In this document: one piece after another, positions 54,901 through 64,000 of the stretch
How the letters are laid out: the number at the start of each line of letters is the position of its first letter
Numbering within the stretch: the stretch's first letter is position 1
Source: Ostrinia nubilalis
Lineage: Eukaryota; Arthropoda; Insecta; Lepidoptera; Crambidae
Assembly (NCBI RefSeq): GCF_963855985.1
Contig: NC_087112.1
Span: forward strand, 10,418,501-10,482,500
DNA: 64,000 bases
Direction of reading: 5' to 3'
Position numbers and translations under genes: made by a program
The notes under the pieces: model-generated
Seen by the model: the letters and a program-made list of their open reading frames with translations, nothing else
Databases searched by the model: none
Told to the model about the DNA's origin: nothing

Positions 54901-57041
54901 TTAGAGAACTAAAAGACATGGGTACAATCCAAATACCCAGAGCAGCTGTAGGCTTTGATAATATAGAGACAGTGGAACTGGTTGGATTTTCTGATGCATC
55001 TCTACATGCCATAGGTTGCTGTATATTTCTTCGATCTTTATCAAATGATGGTCAGGTCCAGGTCAGTTTATTGTGCTCAAAATCTAGAGTTGCCCCTCTT
55101 AGTAGAAAACTTACCATCCCAAACCTAGAGCTTAATGGCGCTCTCCTACTTTCGGAACTCTCTTCAAAGGTCTATAAATCCTTGATTGACAGGTACCCCA
55201 ACTTAAAAGTGGTTTTATATACAGACTCGCAGATAGTCTTAGCATGGCTCTCCTCTGATAAAGTCAAAGGAACCTATGTTTCCAATAGAGTCAGAGACAT
55301 TCAAGCTTTAACTAAAAATTTCACCTGGTCTCATGTCAAAGGAGTTGATAATCCTGCAGACCTCCTATCAAGAGGTATTGCTCCATACAAATTACAAGAT
55401 AACCAACTATGGTGGCACGGCCCATCTTTTCTATCAGATTATCAATTTCAGCATAATATTACTTTTTCAACTCCTCAAGTTTCAGAACTTTATAAAGAAG
55501 AAAATCAAAATGTCTGTCAATTACAACATAATGACTCTGAAATTCAATACAATATTTTTGATAAATATTCTGACTTCAATAAGCTTCAAAGAGTTATAGC
55601 TCTACTCTTAAGATTCAAAAATAATTGTCTAAATAAAAATAATAAGTTATTTGGTTCCATCTCTCCCCAAGAGTTAGAGTCGGCTGAGCTGGTCATCATA
55701 AAACATATTCAACATGAAACATTTTCAAAAGAAATTGAGTTATTGCAAAAGGGTAATCAAATTAATTCTCACATGAGCAGTTTGCATCCATTCTTGGATA
55801 GTAATTCAGTATTAAGAGTAGGAGGTAGGCTCCAAAATGCAACTAATTTGTCCTATGACAAAAAATATCCTATTATTTTACCAAAATCTAACAATGTTGT
55901 GTATATGATGATAAGAAAAGAACACTTGAGACTCCTTCATGCTGGAGCCAAGCTAGTTCTGAGCTCTCTTTCACAAAAATTTTGGCTATTAAATGGAATT
56001 AGAGAAGTAAAAAAGGTAGTTCACAAATGCTTAACTTGCTTTCGAAATAAAGCAATAGCTGCTAAGCAACTTATGGGTTCCTTACCTTCACCTAGAATTT
56101 CAGCATCTCGACCATTTCAAGTCACTGGAGTCGATTTCTGTGGACCATTCGACATCAAGGTTGCTCGTGTACGAAAACCTATTGTAAACAAGGGTTATGT
56201 TGCTGTCTTTGTATGTTTTTCTACTAAGGCTATTCATGTAGAGCTAGTCAGCGACTTGACAACTGCAGCTTTCTTGGCATGTCTACAGCGTTTTATAGCT
56301 AGGAGAGGTCTACCATCCTCCATATATTGTGATAATGCTAAAACCTTTAAAGGAGCATCTAACAAATTAAAAGAATTGTATGATTTGTTTTCAAACAAAT
56401 CTCATGTAAATGATGTAGAAAATTATTGTTCAAATAATTTAATAAAATTTAAATTTATCCCAAGTTACAGTCCTGAATTTGGTGGACTCTGGGAAGCAGG
56501 GGTCAAGAGTGTAAAATACCACATTAAGAGAGTAATTGGTAGCTTATCTTTAACTTCAGAAGAATTTAATACAATTCTTACACAAATAGAAGCCATTTTG
56601 AACTCCAGGCCACTGCTTCCCATGAGTAGAGATATTTCTGACTTAAGTTACTTAACACCTGGGCATTTTTTAATTGGTTGTCCATTAACTAGTTACCCAG
56701 AGGTGGATCTTACTAATAAAAATAATAATAGACTCAAGATTTGGGATCTTTGTTGTAAAATAAAGCAGGACTTTTGGAAACTCTGGTCTCAAGATTATTT
56801 AACATCTCTTCAAAATAGACCAAAATGGAAACATGATCATGTAAACCTTAAAGAAGGTGATCTAGTTATTGTAAAGCAAAAAGATGTTTCACCTTTATGT
56901 TGGCCTATGGGTCGAATTGTTAAAACTTTTCCAGGACCTGACGGTAGAGTCAGAGTCGCAGATGTTAAAATGGGTCATAATAATAAAATTTATGTAAGGT
57001 CTTATACCAAATTGTGTCCTTTACCCTTGCAAGACATCTAA
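51921..57041 (+). CDS. BEL/Pao gag-pol polyprotein, 1706 aa, intact
   Basis: I chose the ATG at 51,921 because the 8 codons upstream begin with GTG. Domains in order: a DUF1759-type gag at about residues 110-260; cysteine-histidine motifs at about 320-390; an aspartic protease with active-site DCGS at about residue 431 (DSG or DTG is more usual); reverse transcriptase with YVDD at 846-849; the Pao A17-type linker; RNase H with YTDS near 1102; an integrase zinc-binding region near 1330-1375; integrase core acids D1405, D1471 and E1525; and a C-terminal DUF5641-like segment. No env is present. The protein would copy the element into DNA and insert it. Length and order are normal for the family. 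Confidence 0.95.
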   Translation: MATTEKELKRLCKQRGQCKSAITRLEKFIDEPNNLELSRVEMLEARRDKLITTYKEYEGVCIDISCLDESDEEDQELVEDKYFNILSKINAAIVKLKSESVSESQSNSKLPNIELSTFDGRDFTQFKPFMDLFKAVIDNNQSLSNVQKMFYLRKYLQGDALAVVINLPLVNESYPEAVKLLQQRYDNKVRIIANHVNLLLDMPQMQKGTAASIRSFISDVRQQLHALKNCGQPVEEWDMLLISLLSRKLDSYTNRAYHLDRPCPDNLPTMDEFLSFLEKRAIGLEDSLPVKNTSYEGKTKSNFNQYKVSNVATNSNNKTVKNCFFCSNDHPIYACPKFKMAPVADRKKFVSDNNLCTICLGVHSEKCKYNFKCRVCKNSHNTLLHEGKPKGDVITLHSNLSLNEKHILLPTLKVKVVDNLGQETFAKALLDCGSQVSIIKRSLAKQLNLTPMAQDFNITGLGNTPNKVHEYTNLLIKSSIQDVKLSIKCHIVDAITANLPQNYFKKCQIPPHIQLADDEFNKPSEICLLLGVDVYSKIILDGIIKLENGLVLQNTIFGHVVSGTVESIKLHTANVNLVSNFIIQDDNCNDRLENIMKNFWLSEKVPEENNSQNCEFMQAEACFKNSVKLENNHFYVDIPLKFPLEELDIGDSFSLALQRFHALEKKFATNHEYFVKYKQFIDEFVKLGHAKEVDISQYNVYDDPVYFLAHHAVHNEDSKTTKLRVVFGGNVKTKNGVSVNDLMLNGPIVQNDLFNILTLLRTYKYTLMCDIEKMFRMCFVSERFRPLQNILWRDDPEKPISCLQLQTVTYGLKSSMFLSTRCLIELAQLYQDQFPAAAKAIKQSTYVDDIICGANSKEEIFELKQQLIELMKIGSFNLHKWCSNFPETLHDLPDSIKYFDQIALNKDNIIKTLGLKYDVLTDTFLFSCSIADDNNDLQTKRDILSFIGKMYDPLGLIGPIVVKTKLFMQEVWKSKINWDSPLPTALLPTWQKILRELKDMGTIQIPRAAVGFDNIETVELVGFSDASLHAIGCCIFLRSLSNDGQVQVSLLCSKSRVAPLSRKLTIPNLELNGALLLSELSSKVYKSLIDRYPNLKVVLYTDSQIVLAWLSSDKVKGTYVSNRVRDIQALTKNFTWSHVKGVDNPADLLSRGIAPYKLQDNQLWWHGPSFLSDYQFQHNITFSTPQVSELYKEENQNVCQLQHNDSEIQYNIFDKYSDFNKLQRVIALLLRFKNNCLNKNNKLFGSISPQELESAELVIIKHIQHETFSKEIELLQKGNQINSHMSSLHPFLDSNSVLRVGGRLQNATNLSYDKKYPIILPKSNNVVYMMIRKEHLRLLHAGAKLVLSSLSQKFWLLNGIREVKKVVHKCLTCFRNKAIAAKQLMGSLPSPRISASRPFQVTGVDFCGPFDIKVARVRKPIVNKGYVAVFVCFSTKAIHVELVSDLTTAAFLACLQRFIARRGLPSSIYCDNAKTFKGASNKLKELYDLFSNKSHVNDVENYCSNNLIKFKFIPSYSPEFGGLWEAGVKSVKYHIKRVIGSLSLTSEEFNTILTQIEAILNSRPLLPMSRDISDLSYLTPGHFLIGCPLTSYPEVDLTNKNNNRLKIWDLCCKIKQDFWKLWSQDYLTSLQNRPKWKHDHVNLKEGDLVIVKQKDVSPLCWPMGRIVKTFPGPDGRVRVADVKMGHNNKIYVRSYTKLCPLPLQDI

Positions 57042-57394
57042 TATGTTTATTGTCATTTGTATTAAATAAATTAAAAGTAAATAAGCATAACAAATATAAA
57101 AATAAAATGTAACAAGTAGTATAATAAATAATTTAAAAGTAAATATAACAAATGTAAAAAATAAAGATGTAACAATTAACAAAATAAAATAAAAAGGCAC
57201 TAACTTAGAATACTTTATTAACATATAATTAGCATTTCATTATTGTAGATGTTAAGAATAAGTTTAAGACATAATGATGTGTTATGGTTTACAGTCTTAG
57301 ACAGTATGTCTGTCACTTAAATTAAAAATGGGCTTTACTTTCTAATTAGGTATATCAATAATTGTTTTTGTAACTCAGTGCCCGCCCCAACTTA
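57042..57394 (+). other. AT-rich 3' non-coding region of the BEL/Pao element
   Basis: Two imperfect ~60-bp tandem units (ttaaaagtaaat... ataacaaat... gtaaca) lie at 57,065-57,180. The 12 bases before the 3' LTR (cgccccaactta) are not purine-rich. Confidence 0.6.
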
Positions 57395-57574
57395 TGTTCA
57401 ATACGGAACATAAAAAATTAAAAAAGTAAAAAATATTGTCTATGATTAGATTGGTCTTTGCTCTATGCTCTCTCTTCTATTTTGGAGCGCAGCGCAGCCA
57501 TATTGTGTGCATTTATAAATTGGTTTCAATAAATCAAAATTTGCTATAAAATACTCCGCCTGTTTTATTTAACA
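57395..57574 (+). repeat. 3' LTR of the BEL/Pao element
   Basis: It reads base for base like the 5' LTR. It provides a polyadenylation signal (aataaa) for the element's RNA. Confidence 0.95.
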
Positions 57575-58473
57575 GACGGTCTTCGGTTCAAACCAAGTCA
57601 GTCGGCCACCAAACTCCTCGTTCTGTCAGGTTCGGACGTGGAGGTGAAGGCTGACAGACTAGCAGCCGCTTTACGGGCAGTGCCCGAGTTCTCAGAAGAG
57701 ACGGTCCGTATCGGGCGACCGATCAAGTCCGAGGATCTCCGCTTAACAGGTCTTGATGACTCAACCGGGGCGCCAGAAGTCTCGGCCGTTATATCGGCAA
57801 GAACGAACTGCCCACTGGAAAACATCTCAGTGGGCAAGATCAGTGGTGCCAGGGAGTCCCGCAGCGTTATCGTGCGGGTACCTGCTAAGGTAGCAAAAGA
57901 GCTGGCGAAGTGTCGCCGGCTACTAATCGGATGGGCCTCGGTACAGGTAACGCTGTTGAAACCGAGGCCGTCAAGGTGTGTCGCCTGTTGGGGCACTGGC
58001 CACACGGCCTTTAAGTGCGCCGCTGGCATTGACCGCAGTGGACTCTGTTTCCGCTGCGGTGAAGAGGGCCATAAGGCCAAGGTGTGCCCGGCCCAGGTTC
58101 CCCGCTGCTTGTTGTGTGCAGCGGCTGGTAAGGCCGTGGAGCACATGCTGGGGGCAAAAGATTGCCCTCAGCCGGCGCAAAAGCCGAAGCCGGCGCAGCG
58201 AGCCGGCACGACGGCGAGCCTCATGGAGGTAGACGCGGGGGCGTCTGCCTCCTAACATTGAGGCCCGAAGTGCGCGCGGAGTCCCCGCGCGCTTCGGAGA
58301 GAGTTGCCCTTCTAAGGGCGACAGTTTGAGTGAGGCTGCGGCCAAAGCGTGGGGGTACGCACGTGAACGACTTAACGGCGCCTTACGTGCTACCCCACTA
58401 AGCGCCACCCGAGGGACCCGTCAGGTTTTTAGTGGGTAGGCCCTGCCCTTCTGGCAGGGAGAGCCCCACATAA

Positions 58474-58499
58474 CCCACCGGAACCCCCGGACCGGTGGG
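58474..58499 (+). ncRNA. 3'-UTR hairpin of the half-LINE family
   Basis: The 8-bp stem cccaccgg/ccggtggg closes a 10-nt loop holding ccccccgg-like bases (aacccccgga). The copy at 42,594-42,619 has stem ctcattgg/ctggtgag and loop ctcccccggg. The stem stays paired though the bases differ. It probably is the RNA mark used by the reverse transcriptase. Confidence 0.7.
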
Positions 58500-58567
58500 T
58501 ATGCATTTCAATACATTTTCCTGACGCAAAAAAAAAAAAAAAAAAAAAAAAAGGTTAACAAAGTCTG

Positions 58568-59112
58568 TTTCAAATAATTATCGGATGCTTTGTTCAGAAA
58601 GTTATGAGTTATGTGCATGACACGTACACACAAAAGTAAAGCTCACTCGCCTTCGTGAGTTGCAAGAACTATAACTGAGTCGAGCTTTCGAGCTTCGAGT
58701 CAAGCTTTGGTGTTAGTATTGAGCATGTGTAACGGTACCTTATACTTTGGTGATCGCTATCAAAACGCTTCAGCCATTGGCTATTCGTACAAGTATTTCA
58801 TAATGATAATAAGTACTAACAATATCTACCTAACTATGTATCTAGATATCACTGCGACAGTAACTAAATACTTATTTCATTTATCACATACCGGTAACAT
58901 ATACATACATTACCTACAAAGAAAGATAATTACGTAATTTTAACAACACTGTTATCGTGATAGTTTTATGTCTAGTTCTTAGTTATTACGAAATTTTCAA
59001 ATATTTTTATCCTTTGTGTATTTAGGTACTGCTAACCATATTAGTTGAAGCTCTTTATTGTGCTCTACTACGGTAAGATTAAATTTACAACCTCCCGCGG
59101 TGAGAGTCACAC
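58568..59112. other. Spacer without recognisable feature
   Basis: AT-rich sequence with short frames only; no element ends found. Confidence 0.4.
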
Positions 59113-59230
59113 TCGTATTCACAAACGGTGAAGCAGAAAATCGAACGCACAGCGTTGATTAGAGCTCTGTGATTGGTTCATGTCCACGCGCACTGTGAGA
59201 CCTCATAGTAATGTTTGTGAATACGGGCGT
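59113..59230. mobile_element. MITE, cgtattcacaaac family, uninterrupted copy
   Basis: The ends cgtattcacaaacggtga and taatgtttgtgaatacg are inverted. It matches the two outer parts of 30,921-31,138. Confidence 0.75.
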
Positions 59231-59419
59231 AAGAGGCGATTTAGGGACTACACATCAAACAGAGAACGGGCAGCAGCGCTCTCTGAAAAACATCAATCTT
59301 TTAAACTGCGATCTCCAACCCATAAAATAATGTGTTTTACAACCACTGAAACATTTATATGAAAGATACATGAACAGAAGTTTGAGACTCAGGGAGGGAT
59401 GAACATTATGGTTCATTAG

Positions 59420-59548
59420 ATTGGACATTTTAGAATTGGACGTTTCGCGAATTGGACATTTTGGGGATTGGACATTTTGAGAATTGGACATTTCAGGAAT
59501 TGGACATTTTGAAATCGTCGGACATTTTGGGAATTGGACATTCTCAAA
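59420..59548 (+). repeat. Minisatellite, ~18-bp ggacattttgggaatt unit
   Basis: Seven variants of gaattggacattttggg stand in tandem. A ctag-family fragment (tttttatcccggtttttgta) follows it immediately. Confidence 0.85.
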
Positions 59549-60064
59549 TTTTTATCCCGGTTTTTGTAAGGGAAATCCCCGCGCGCGATATAGGTCTGAT
59601 AGTCTAGTCTTTCAATGACATCAAAAAGACGGGCGAGGTCGCGGGCAAAAGTTATTAAGTAACTTAGGTCTATTATAGTAGGATAGGGATTCATAAGTAA
59701 GCAATTCGTTGAAAGAAGAATTTAATAGTTCGGAAAGTATAATTTAATAGAAAACCTACTTCTAGATCTAATTTGTAGCATTAAAATTACGACAAACTAC
59801 TTAACTTGCGTTTTCCTCACGCCTTGAAGTGTCTCGCCCAGGAATCGAATATGCCACTGCTCTGAGACAATGCCAGCAATTTCTACTAATTATGAACTTA
59901 ATTAATCGCATCACGCTATCTTAGGATCGTTTTCAATGAAAGCAATAAGTTTAAATAGATATTATACGCAAAAATATTAAATGTAGAGTCTGTCCGTTTG
60001 TCCACAGGAGTAGTCTGTATCTATGGTCATTTTATAAATAAATTCTAAAAAAATGAATGTATTT

Positions 60065-60860
60065 CGTTGAATGGATGGCGGCGGAAAGTACCTTAGAAGA
60101 CATAATGTAGGCCTTTGTTCAGTGATTGTTTTTCAGCTGAAAGAAGTAAACATTGTAACACCTTGTAATACCCGTGTATTATCTACTAAGTCGTATAATG
60201 TTGTAATGATGTGACTGTTTAATGGCGTAAGAGATAATTTACGTAGCGCAGAAAAGTCTTGAAAGGTGGTAACTATTTTCATTTCTTAACTAAAGTAAGT
60301 CAACACATTATGGTAGAAAAATTACCTGCTCGCCAAATTTTAGGACTCTTACAATAGGTCCAGTGTCTGAATTGAAATCTCCAGTTTTTCACAACATCTA
60401 TTCGAGGATGTACCGTATTGGAAAACGCATCGTGGACCGACGACATCTTGAAAGTGGCAGGAATTCCACCATAAGGCGCTGCACAGAGCACGTAATAGTA
60501 AGAGTCAGCACTCCCTAACTAGCAGAATTCAAAGTTAGGTTGACTTTTTCTACCAACCTAACTAAGAAACCATCATGGGTACCAACATGACAGAAAACTA
60601 GTGAGGTACCATACCCAATTGAACATTAATCGATACATCGGACTCGATTTGATTGGACATCAATCGATACATCGATTTTTGATATCGATTTGTTCGGTAT
60701 TATTGTCAAAAATATTTCATAGGTACTCTAGTGATAAAAGAAGGCAATTTATCCAACGATGGACGCAGGCCGCTTCCAACCGGGCAACATGGAAATCATC
60801 GGTGGAGGCCTACTTATGTTAAGCAGTGGACGTAGTATGGCTGAGATGATGATGCCCTAA
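60065..60860 (+). repeat. RTE LINE fragments
   Basis: Three pieces carry the RTE C-terminal pattern on plus. At 60,425-60,465 tggaccgacgacatcttgaa encodes WTDDILKVAG. At 60,755-60,855 gatggacgcaggccgcttcc to gttaagcagtggacgt precedes an (atg)n tail. A weaker piece is at 60,070-60,130. Confidence 0.65.
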
Positions 60861-60941
60861 GCTAACTGATTTTTTACAAATTACACAGAATACTGTCTTG
60901 CGTGACCCACAACGAAGGCTATAATAAGCTGGTAAATCTAT

Positions 60942-61150
60942 ACTAATATTATAAAGCTGAAGAGTTTGTTTGTTTGTGGAACTAAGTACTGGTCCGAGTT
61001 GAAAAATTCTTTTAGTGTTGGATAGCCCATTTATCAAGGAAGGCTATAGGCTATACAACATCACGCTACGATCAATAGGAGCAAAGCAACAATGAAAAAT
61101 GTTGCGAAAACAGGTTTTCACGCGTACGAAGTCGCGGGCACAGCTAGTAA
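60942..61150 (+). mobile_element. Interspersed repeat, ctag family, plus orientation
   Basis: It starts tactaatattataaagctg, has tttgtttgtttg, and ends cgcgtacgaagtcgcgggc then acagctagt. The start and the CTAG/T end are the best-defined limits of the family in this window. Confidence 0.7.
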
Positions 61151-61812
61151 TTAATATTTATAGCCTGTTCATAAGCCGGATAACAATCCTAATAAATGAT
61201 GACAGAATGAAATCGTTTTCTCAACCATAACTTGTCAGTTACCAGAACAATCGGAGCAACAATAGTTCATCGAATAACTATTGGTTTGATGACGCAGTAT
61301 TTTAGTTTTAGAACATAATAGTAATTGAGTGAGGAAATTTCCTTAGAACAAGGGTTTTCTCACCTTTTGTAACAATTATCTTGTCATAAAAAAATTAAAT
61401 AAATAGTACAATATTTAGTTAAATAACTACTATAATACTACATCTATATTTGAGTTAAAATTAATAACACGTCTTTATTTTTATCAGAAGGAGGGTTAGG
61501 TACTTATGTTTTTTCAAACCTCTACATATTTAAGTACATACTTACCTAATTCGTAACATATCGACGAAAACCTTCATGATATTTGCATCTAAATAATCAT
61601 TCTCTCTCTCTATATTGACGAAGCCTCTATCTATTGCCATTTACAGTGGCATTTTTAGTTTAAATGATAAGGAAACTAGGAAAGTTAACTAATAGATACG
61701 TAATAAAATGAGCATTAAACAGATGTAGGTTACTTAGCATTCAAAACCTTAATATACCAGGAAAAAGACGGCTACTTTTAAAGTTAGAGCCAAAACACAT
61801 AAAGTAAGTACA

Positions 61813-62336
61813 TACAGGGTGGAAACGTTAAGTGATCTCACTGGATTATTTCTAAACTATACAAGATATCGAAAAGCCGGTTACTGATCCTGAAAGTGCT
61901 TTAGGAGCTCTTTCAAATGGTACCAATAATAGGTTACAGAATAAACTGGAACTATCCGAAAATTCAATGTTTCCAGCTTCCATACTAAATGTATGCCAAC
62001 CACACAGTATTAAGTGTATTTTTTTTAATGAAATAATAAACTTAAAATAAACTCATAATTTGCATTCTTATTTAAAATTATTTATGGAAAATATTAGTTT
62101 TAGGCTTTACTTGCTATAATAATTATCAAGAAATCAGTGCCATGACTGTGGTAGTACTAAATGTATGGAAAATGGAAACATTGAATTTTCGGATAGATCC
62201 AGTTTATTATGTACCCTATTATTGGTACCGTTTGATAGAGCTCATGAAGCACTTTTAGGATCAGTAGTTAGTTTTTTGATATCTTGCATAGTTTTGAAAT
62301 AATCGAGTGAGATCACTTATCGTTTCCACCCTGTAG
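61813..62336. mobile_element. Foldback element with ~160-bp inverted arms
   Basis: The ends tacagggtggaaacg and cgtttccaccctgta are inverted. The arms match through agtgatctcact/agtgagatcact, atgataccaa-like and tccgaaaattcaatgtttcc. The central 200 bp is unpaired and has no gene. Confidence 0.9.
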
Positions 62337-62549
62337 AGGTACCATGTAAGTAGGTAGGTATTAAATAAGGCAATAGAATAGTTATCAGAGTGCCAAAGTC
62401 AATGGGACCTTTTTAATTGGGTTTCGCCATCAAGAGATACATCTTCCTTGTTGAGGATATTTTTTTATCCGTTTATTAGTTGCAATTTTCACATAGGGAA
62501 TCTGAATTATCAAACTACCTATATTAATAATAAAGTAAAAAGTTAATGT

Positions 62550-62717
62550 TTATCACACTGCGCCGCGGTCCGCGTGATTTCATATAGAAAATCCCGCGCG
62601 CGGACGCGTTGTCAGTGTGTTGTGCCGCGCGTGTTTGCTATACAAACTGAGGTACTTGCATACAATGATTAAATCTGTCGTCCCGCGTATCGCGGCGGAG
62701 CACGGCGCAGTGTGATA
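62550..62717. mobile_element. GC-rich MITE
   Basis: The ends ttatcacactgcgccgcg and cacggcgcagtgtgataa are inverted. Confidence 0.8.
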
Positions 62718-63184
62718 ATCGCCTAAGTCAGAAATTAAGTTCTAATGTCGATAGCTTAAAAGCAATAGCTGGAATTTTTGACATCAGGGAGTAAGGTTGA
62801 TTCAGCTGTAATTAGGAGCGTTTCTTACTGTCGGTAGTGTGGTAAGTAGATAACCAAATTGAAACTCCCTTCTCAAAAGAGCTGAGCAAGCAATTGCACT
62901 TGGGTGCAATAACAAACAGAGTTGGATAAGGCGTCAGAAAACGACGGTTTTGGTGGTTTTTTTTTCTACCTGTGTTAACTACAGTGAAGTGATTTGTTTT
63001 ATCCAAAGTAAGTATTCCTATTAACTCCTCCAGATAAGCCAAGTAATGCTTGGTTCAAAAGTTCTACGGGATTTGACAAGCTAGTTCATATTCAAAAATA
63101 TTTTATTTAATTTAGACCACTACTTGATTGAACAAGCTACCCTCGAATCTTGCAATTGGCACCGAAACTGTTAGGCTATCGTCT

Positions 63185-63545
63185 CTGTTAGGTCGACACC
63201 AGCTTTCGTCAGTGGTTAGTGGTGGGTGATTACTGTAGCTGCAGGTTCGATTCCTGTTAGAATTGAATATAGTACCTACTAAATAGGACTCTGACAGAAA
63301 TCGAACTCAAGAATTGTACCTACATAAATACATCCAAAGTCATGCCACTTTTTCTACTCACAATGGAGAAGCTCTTGGCTTGCATCTAATCTGATAGTAA
63401 GGTCCGGTTTCCACCAAAGCGGAGCAGAGCGGAGCGAAGCGGAGAAGTGTTTTGAATAACCGATCAGATTACATTATTTATACTTACTTCTCCGCTCCTC
63501 CTTGGTGAAAACCGGGCCTTAATGATGATCAGGCCGCGAAGGTGC
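63185..63545 (+). mobile_element. SINE pieces with a nested MITE
   Basis: A B box (caggttcgattcctgttag) is at about 63,240. A SINE-type tail (gcttgcatctaatctgatag, then gatgatcaggccgcgaagg) follows and is split by the MITE 63,398-63,522, whose ends are taaggtccggtttcc and aaaaccgggcctta. The last 450 bases of the window show no further feature. Confidence 0.55.
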
Positions 63546-64000
63546 CATAAAGGCACATGCATCGGTGTACGTAACTATCACCACCTTTAATTACTTACCT
63601 TTGAATCATCCATTCACTGGCATCACTGGCATTTACCTTAGCTCATAACGTTGTAACTGGACTGCAGCCAACCGGCTGGGGAGTTCTTCCTATATTTAGG
63701 AGGATTATACAAAATTATGCCCAACGTTACGGGGAGTTGCCGCTGCACAGTGGTTTGAAATTAAGAAAAACTGAAAATAGTTATTTTTCGTTGATAGTGT
63801 AAATTTCTAGGACGTCCCCCATTTTAAGAGTGTTAATCAAATCTCAAATGTCATTTATTTGTATTTAAGTAAGGCCCTAATAACGTACCATCACTCAAAA
63901 TATTTGTGTAATGAATTTCTTTTGTGTGGATGACAAATATGACAATTGATTATAATTTTCTCCATTATGACTAGTAAAAGGCTAGTAAAATACAAGGTGG

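Larger units (their letters stand above)
51372..57574 (+). mobile_element. Complete BEL/Pao LTR retrotransposon, 6203 bp
   Basis: The two 180-bp LTRs (51,372-51,551 and 57,395-57,574) begin TGTT and end AACA. The 5-bp target duplication gacgg is at 51,367-51,371 and 57,575-57,579. The LTRs read as identical, and the single ORF is open from start to end. Both facts indicate recent insertion. A primer-binding-site candidate (tggtccttcgagc) starts 9 bp after the left LTR. The usual purine-rich tract before the right LTR is not evident. Confidence 0.96.
49573..58255 (+). pseudogene. R1-like ORF1 (gag-like, zinc-knuckle protein) interrupted by a BEL/Pao element
   Basis: The two coding parts are 49,573-51,371 and 57,580-58,255 (TAA at 58,253). 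Together they make 825 codons, and the reading frame is continuous if the LTR element and one target copy are taken out. The N-terminal part is Ser/Thr/Pro/Ala-rich, with a coiled-coil-like heptad zone (NNLLKKEVEELRQEIQKL) near residues 315-335 and a basic RARKKRGK zone. The C-terminal part has three zinc knuckles: CVACWGTGHTAFKC, CFRCGEEGHKAKVC and a wider third one. This is the pattern of R1/TRAS/SART-type ORF1, an RNA-binding protein. As it stands, the first part stops 5 codons inside the LTR. Confidence 0.88.
49253..58552 (+). mobile_element. ORF1-only R1-clade-like retrotransposon (half-LINE) with poly(A), host to a BEL/Pao insertion
   Basis: The 15-bp direct repeat ggttaacaaagtctg flanks it (49,238-49,252; 58,553-58,567). 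Minus the LTR element and one 5-bp target copy it is about 3.09 kb: a 320-nt leader, one ORF, a 272-nt 3' UTR and 25 A. No reverse transcriptase or endonuclease frame is present. The target duplication and poly(A) show that it moved as an RNA in this ORF2-less state or was truncated internally before moving. The 3' UTR ends in a hairpin shared with 42,580-42,657. Confidence 0.88.

Noticed and set aside
60300..60491. Minus-strand frame with Met and a gtaatt donor that looks like a first exon (63 codons)
   Set aside because: The opposite strand of the same stretch encodes the RTE LINE pattern WTDDILKVAG, so the frame is a shadow of a LINE fragment.

Overview
This window is lepidopteran-type insect DNA, probably from a moth. 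It is AT-rich and intron-rich. It is crowded with tRNA-derived SINEs, RTE- and R1-clade LINE fragments, short inverted-repeat DNA elements, and an abundant repeat whose ends are rich in gcggccgcccgcgacttcg. Two kinds of host gene are visible.

Left part, about 1-9,000, plus strand: the last nine exons (352 residues plus stop) of a gene that I read as a PHF2/PHF8 (KDM7) type JmjC histone demethylase. Splice phases agree at every junction. The catalytic PHD and JmjC exons must lie upstream of the window. One intron carries ten copies of the end of the preceding exon, each with a 5' splice site. Another intron carries a second copy of an acceptor plus exon start.

Middle part, about 17,000-47,600, minus strand: three tandem major-facilitator sugar (trehalose) transporter genes. 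Each starts with a micro-exon of 8 or 9 codons ending in glutamine, then an exon for the first membrane segment, then the rest of the protein. The joined exons are in frame and give 462, 477 and 481 residues. The introns and spacers, above all the two long introns of the second gene, are filled with nested mobile elements: a 4.2-kb PIF/Harbinger element with very long terminal inverted repeats, a LINE reverse transcriptase split by an 871-bp DNA element, a hAT-like element with an 8-bp target duplication, R1-type tails and several foldback elements.

Right part, about 49,250-58,570: a two-layer insertion. The outer element is a 3.1-kb R1-clade-like retrotransposon that has only a gag-like ORF1. 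It runs from a 5' leader through three zinc knuckles to a short 3' UTR and a 25-base poly(A), and is flanked by a 15-bp target duplication. No ORF2 is present, so it must have moved with enzymes supplied in trans, like a half-LINE. Inside its ORF1 sits a complete 6.2-kb BEL/Pao LTR retrotransposon with two 180-bp LTRs that read as identical, a 5-bp target duplication and one uninterrupted gag-pol frame of 1706 residues. The 3' UTR of the outer element has an 8-bp hairpin. A second, truncated copy at 42.6 kb keeps it with compensating base changes.

The final 5 kb (59-64 kb) holds only repeats and short inverted-repeat elements.
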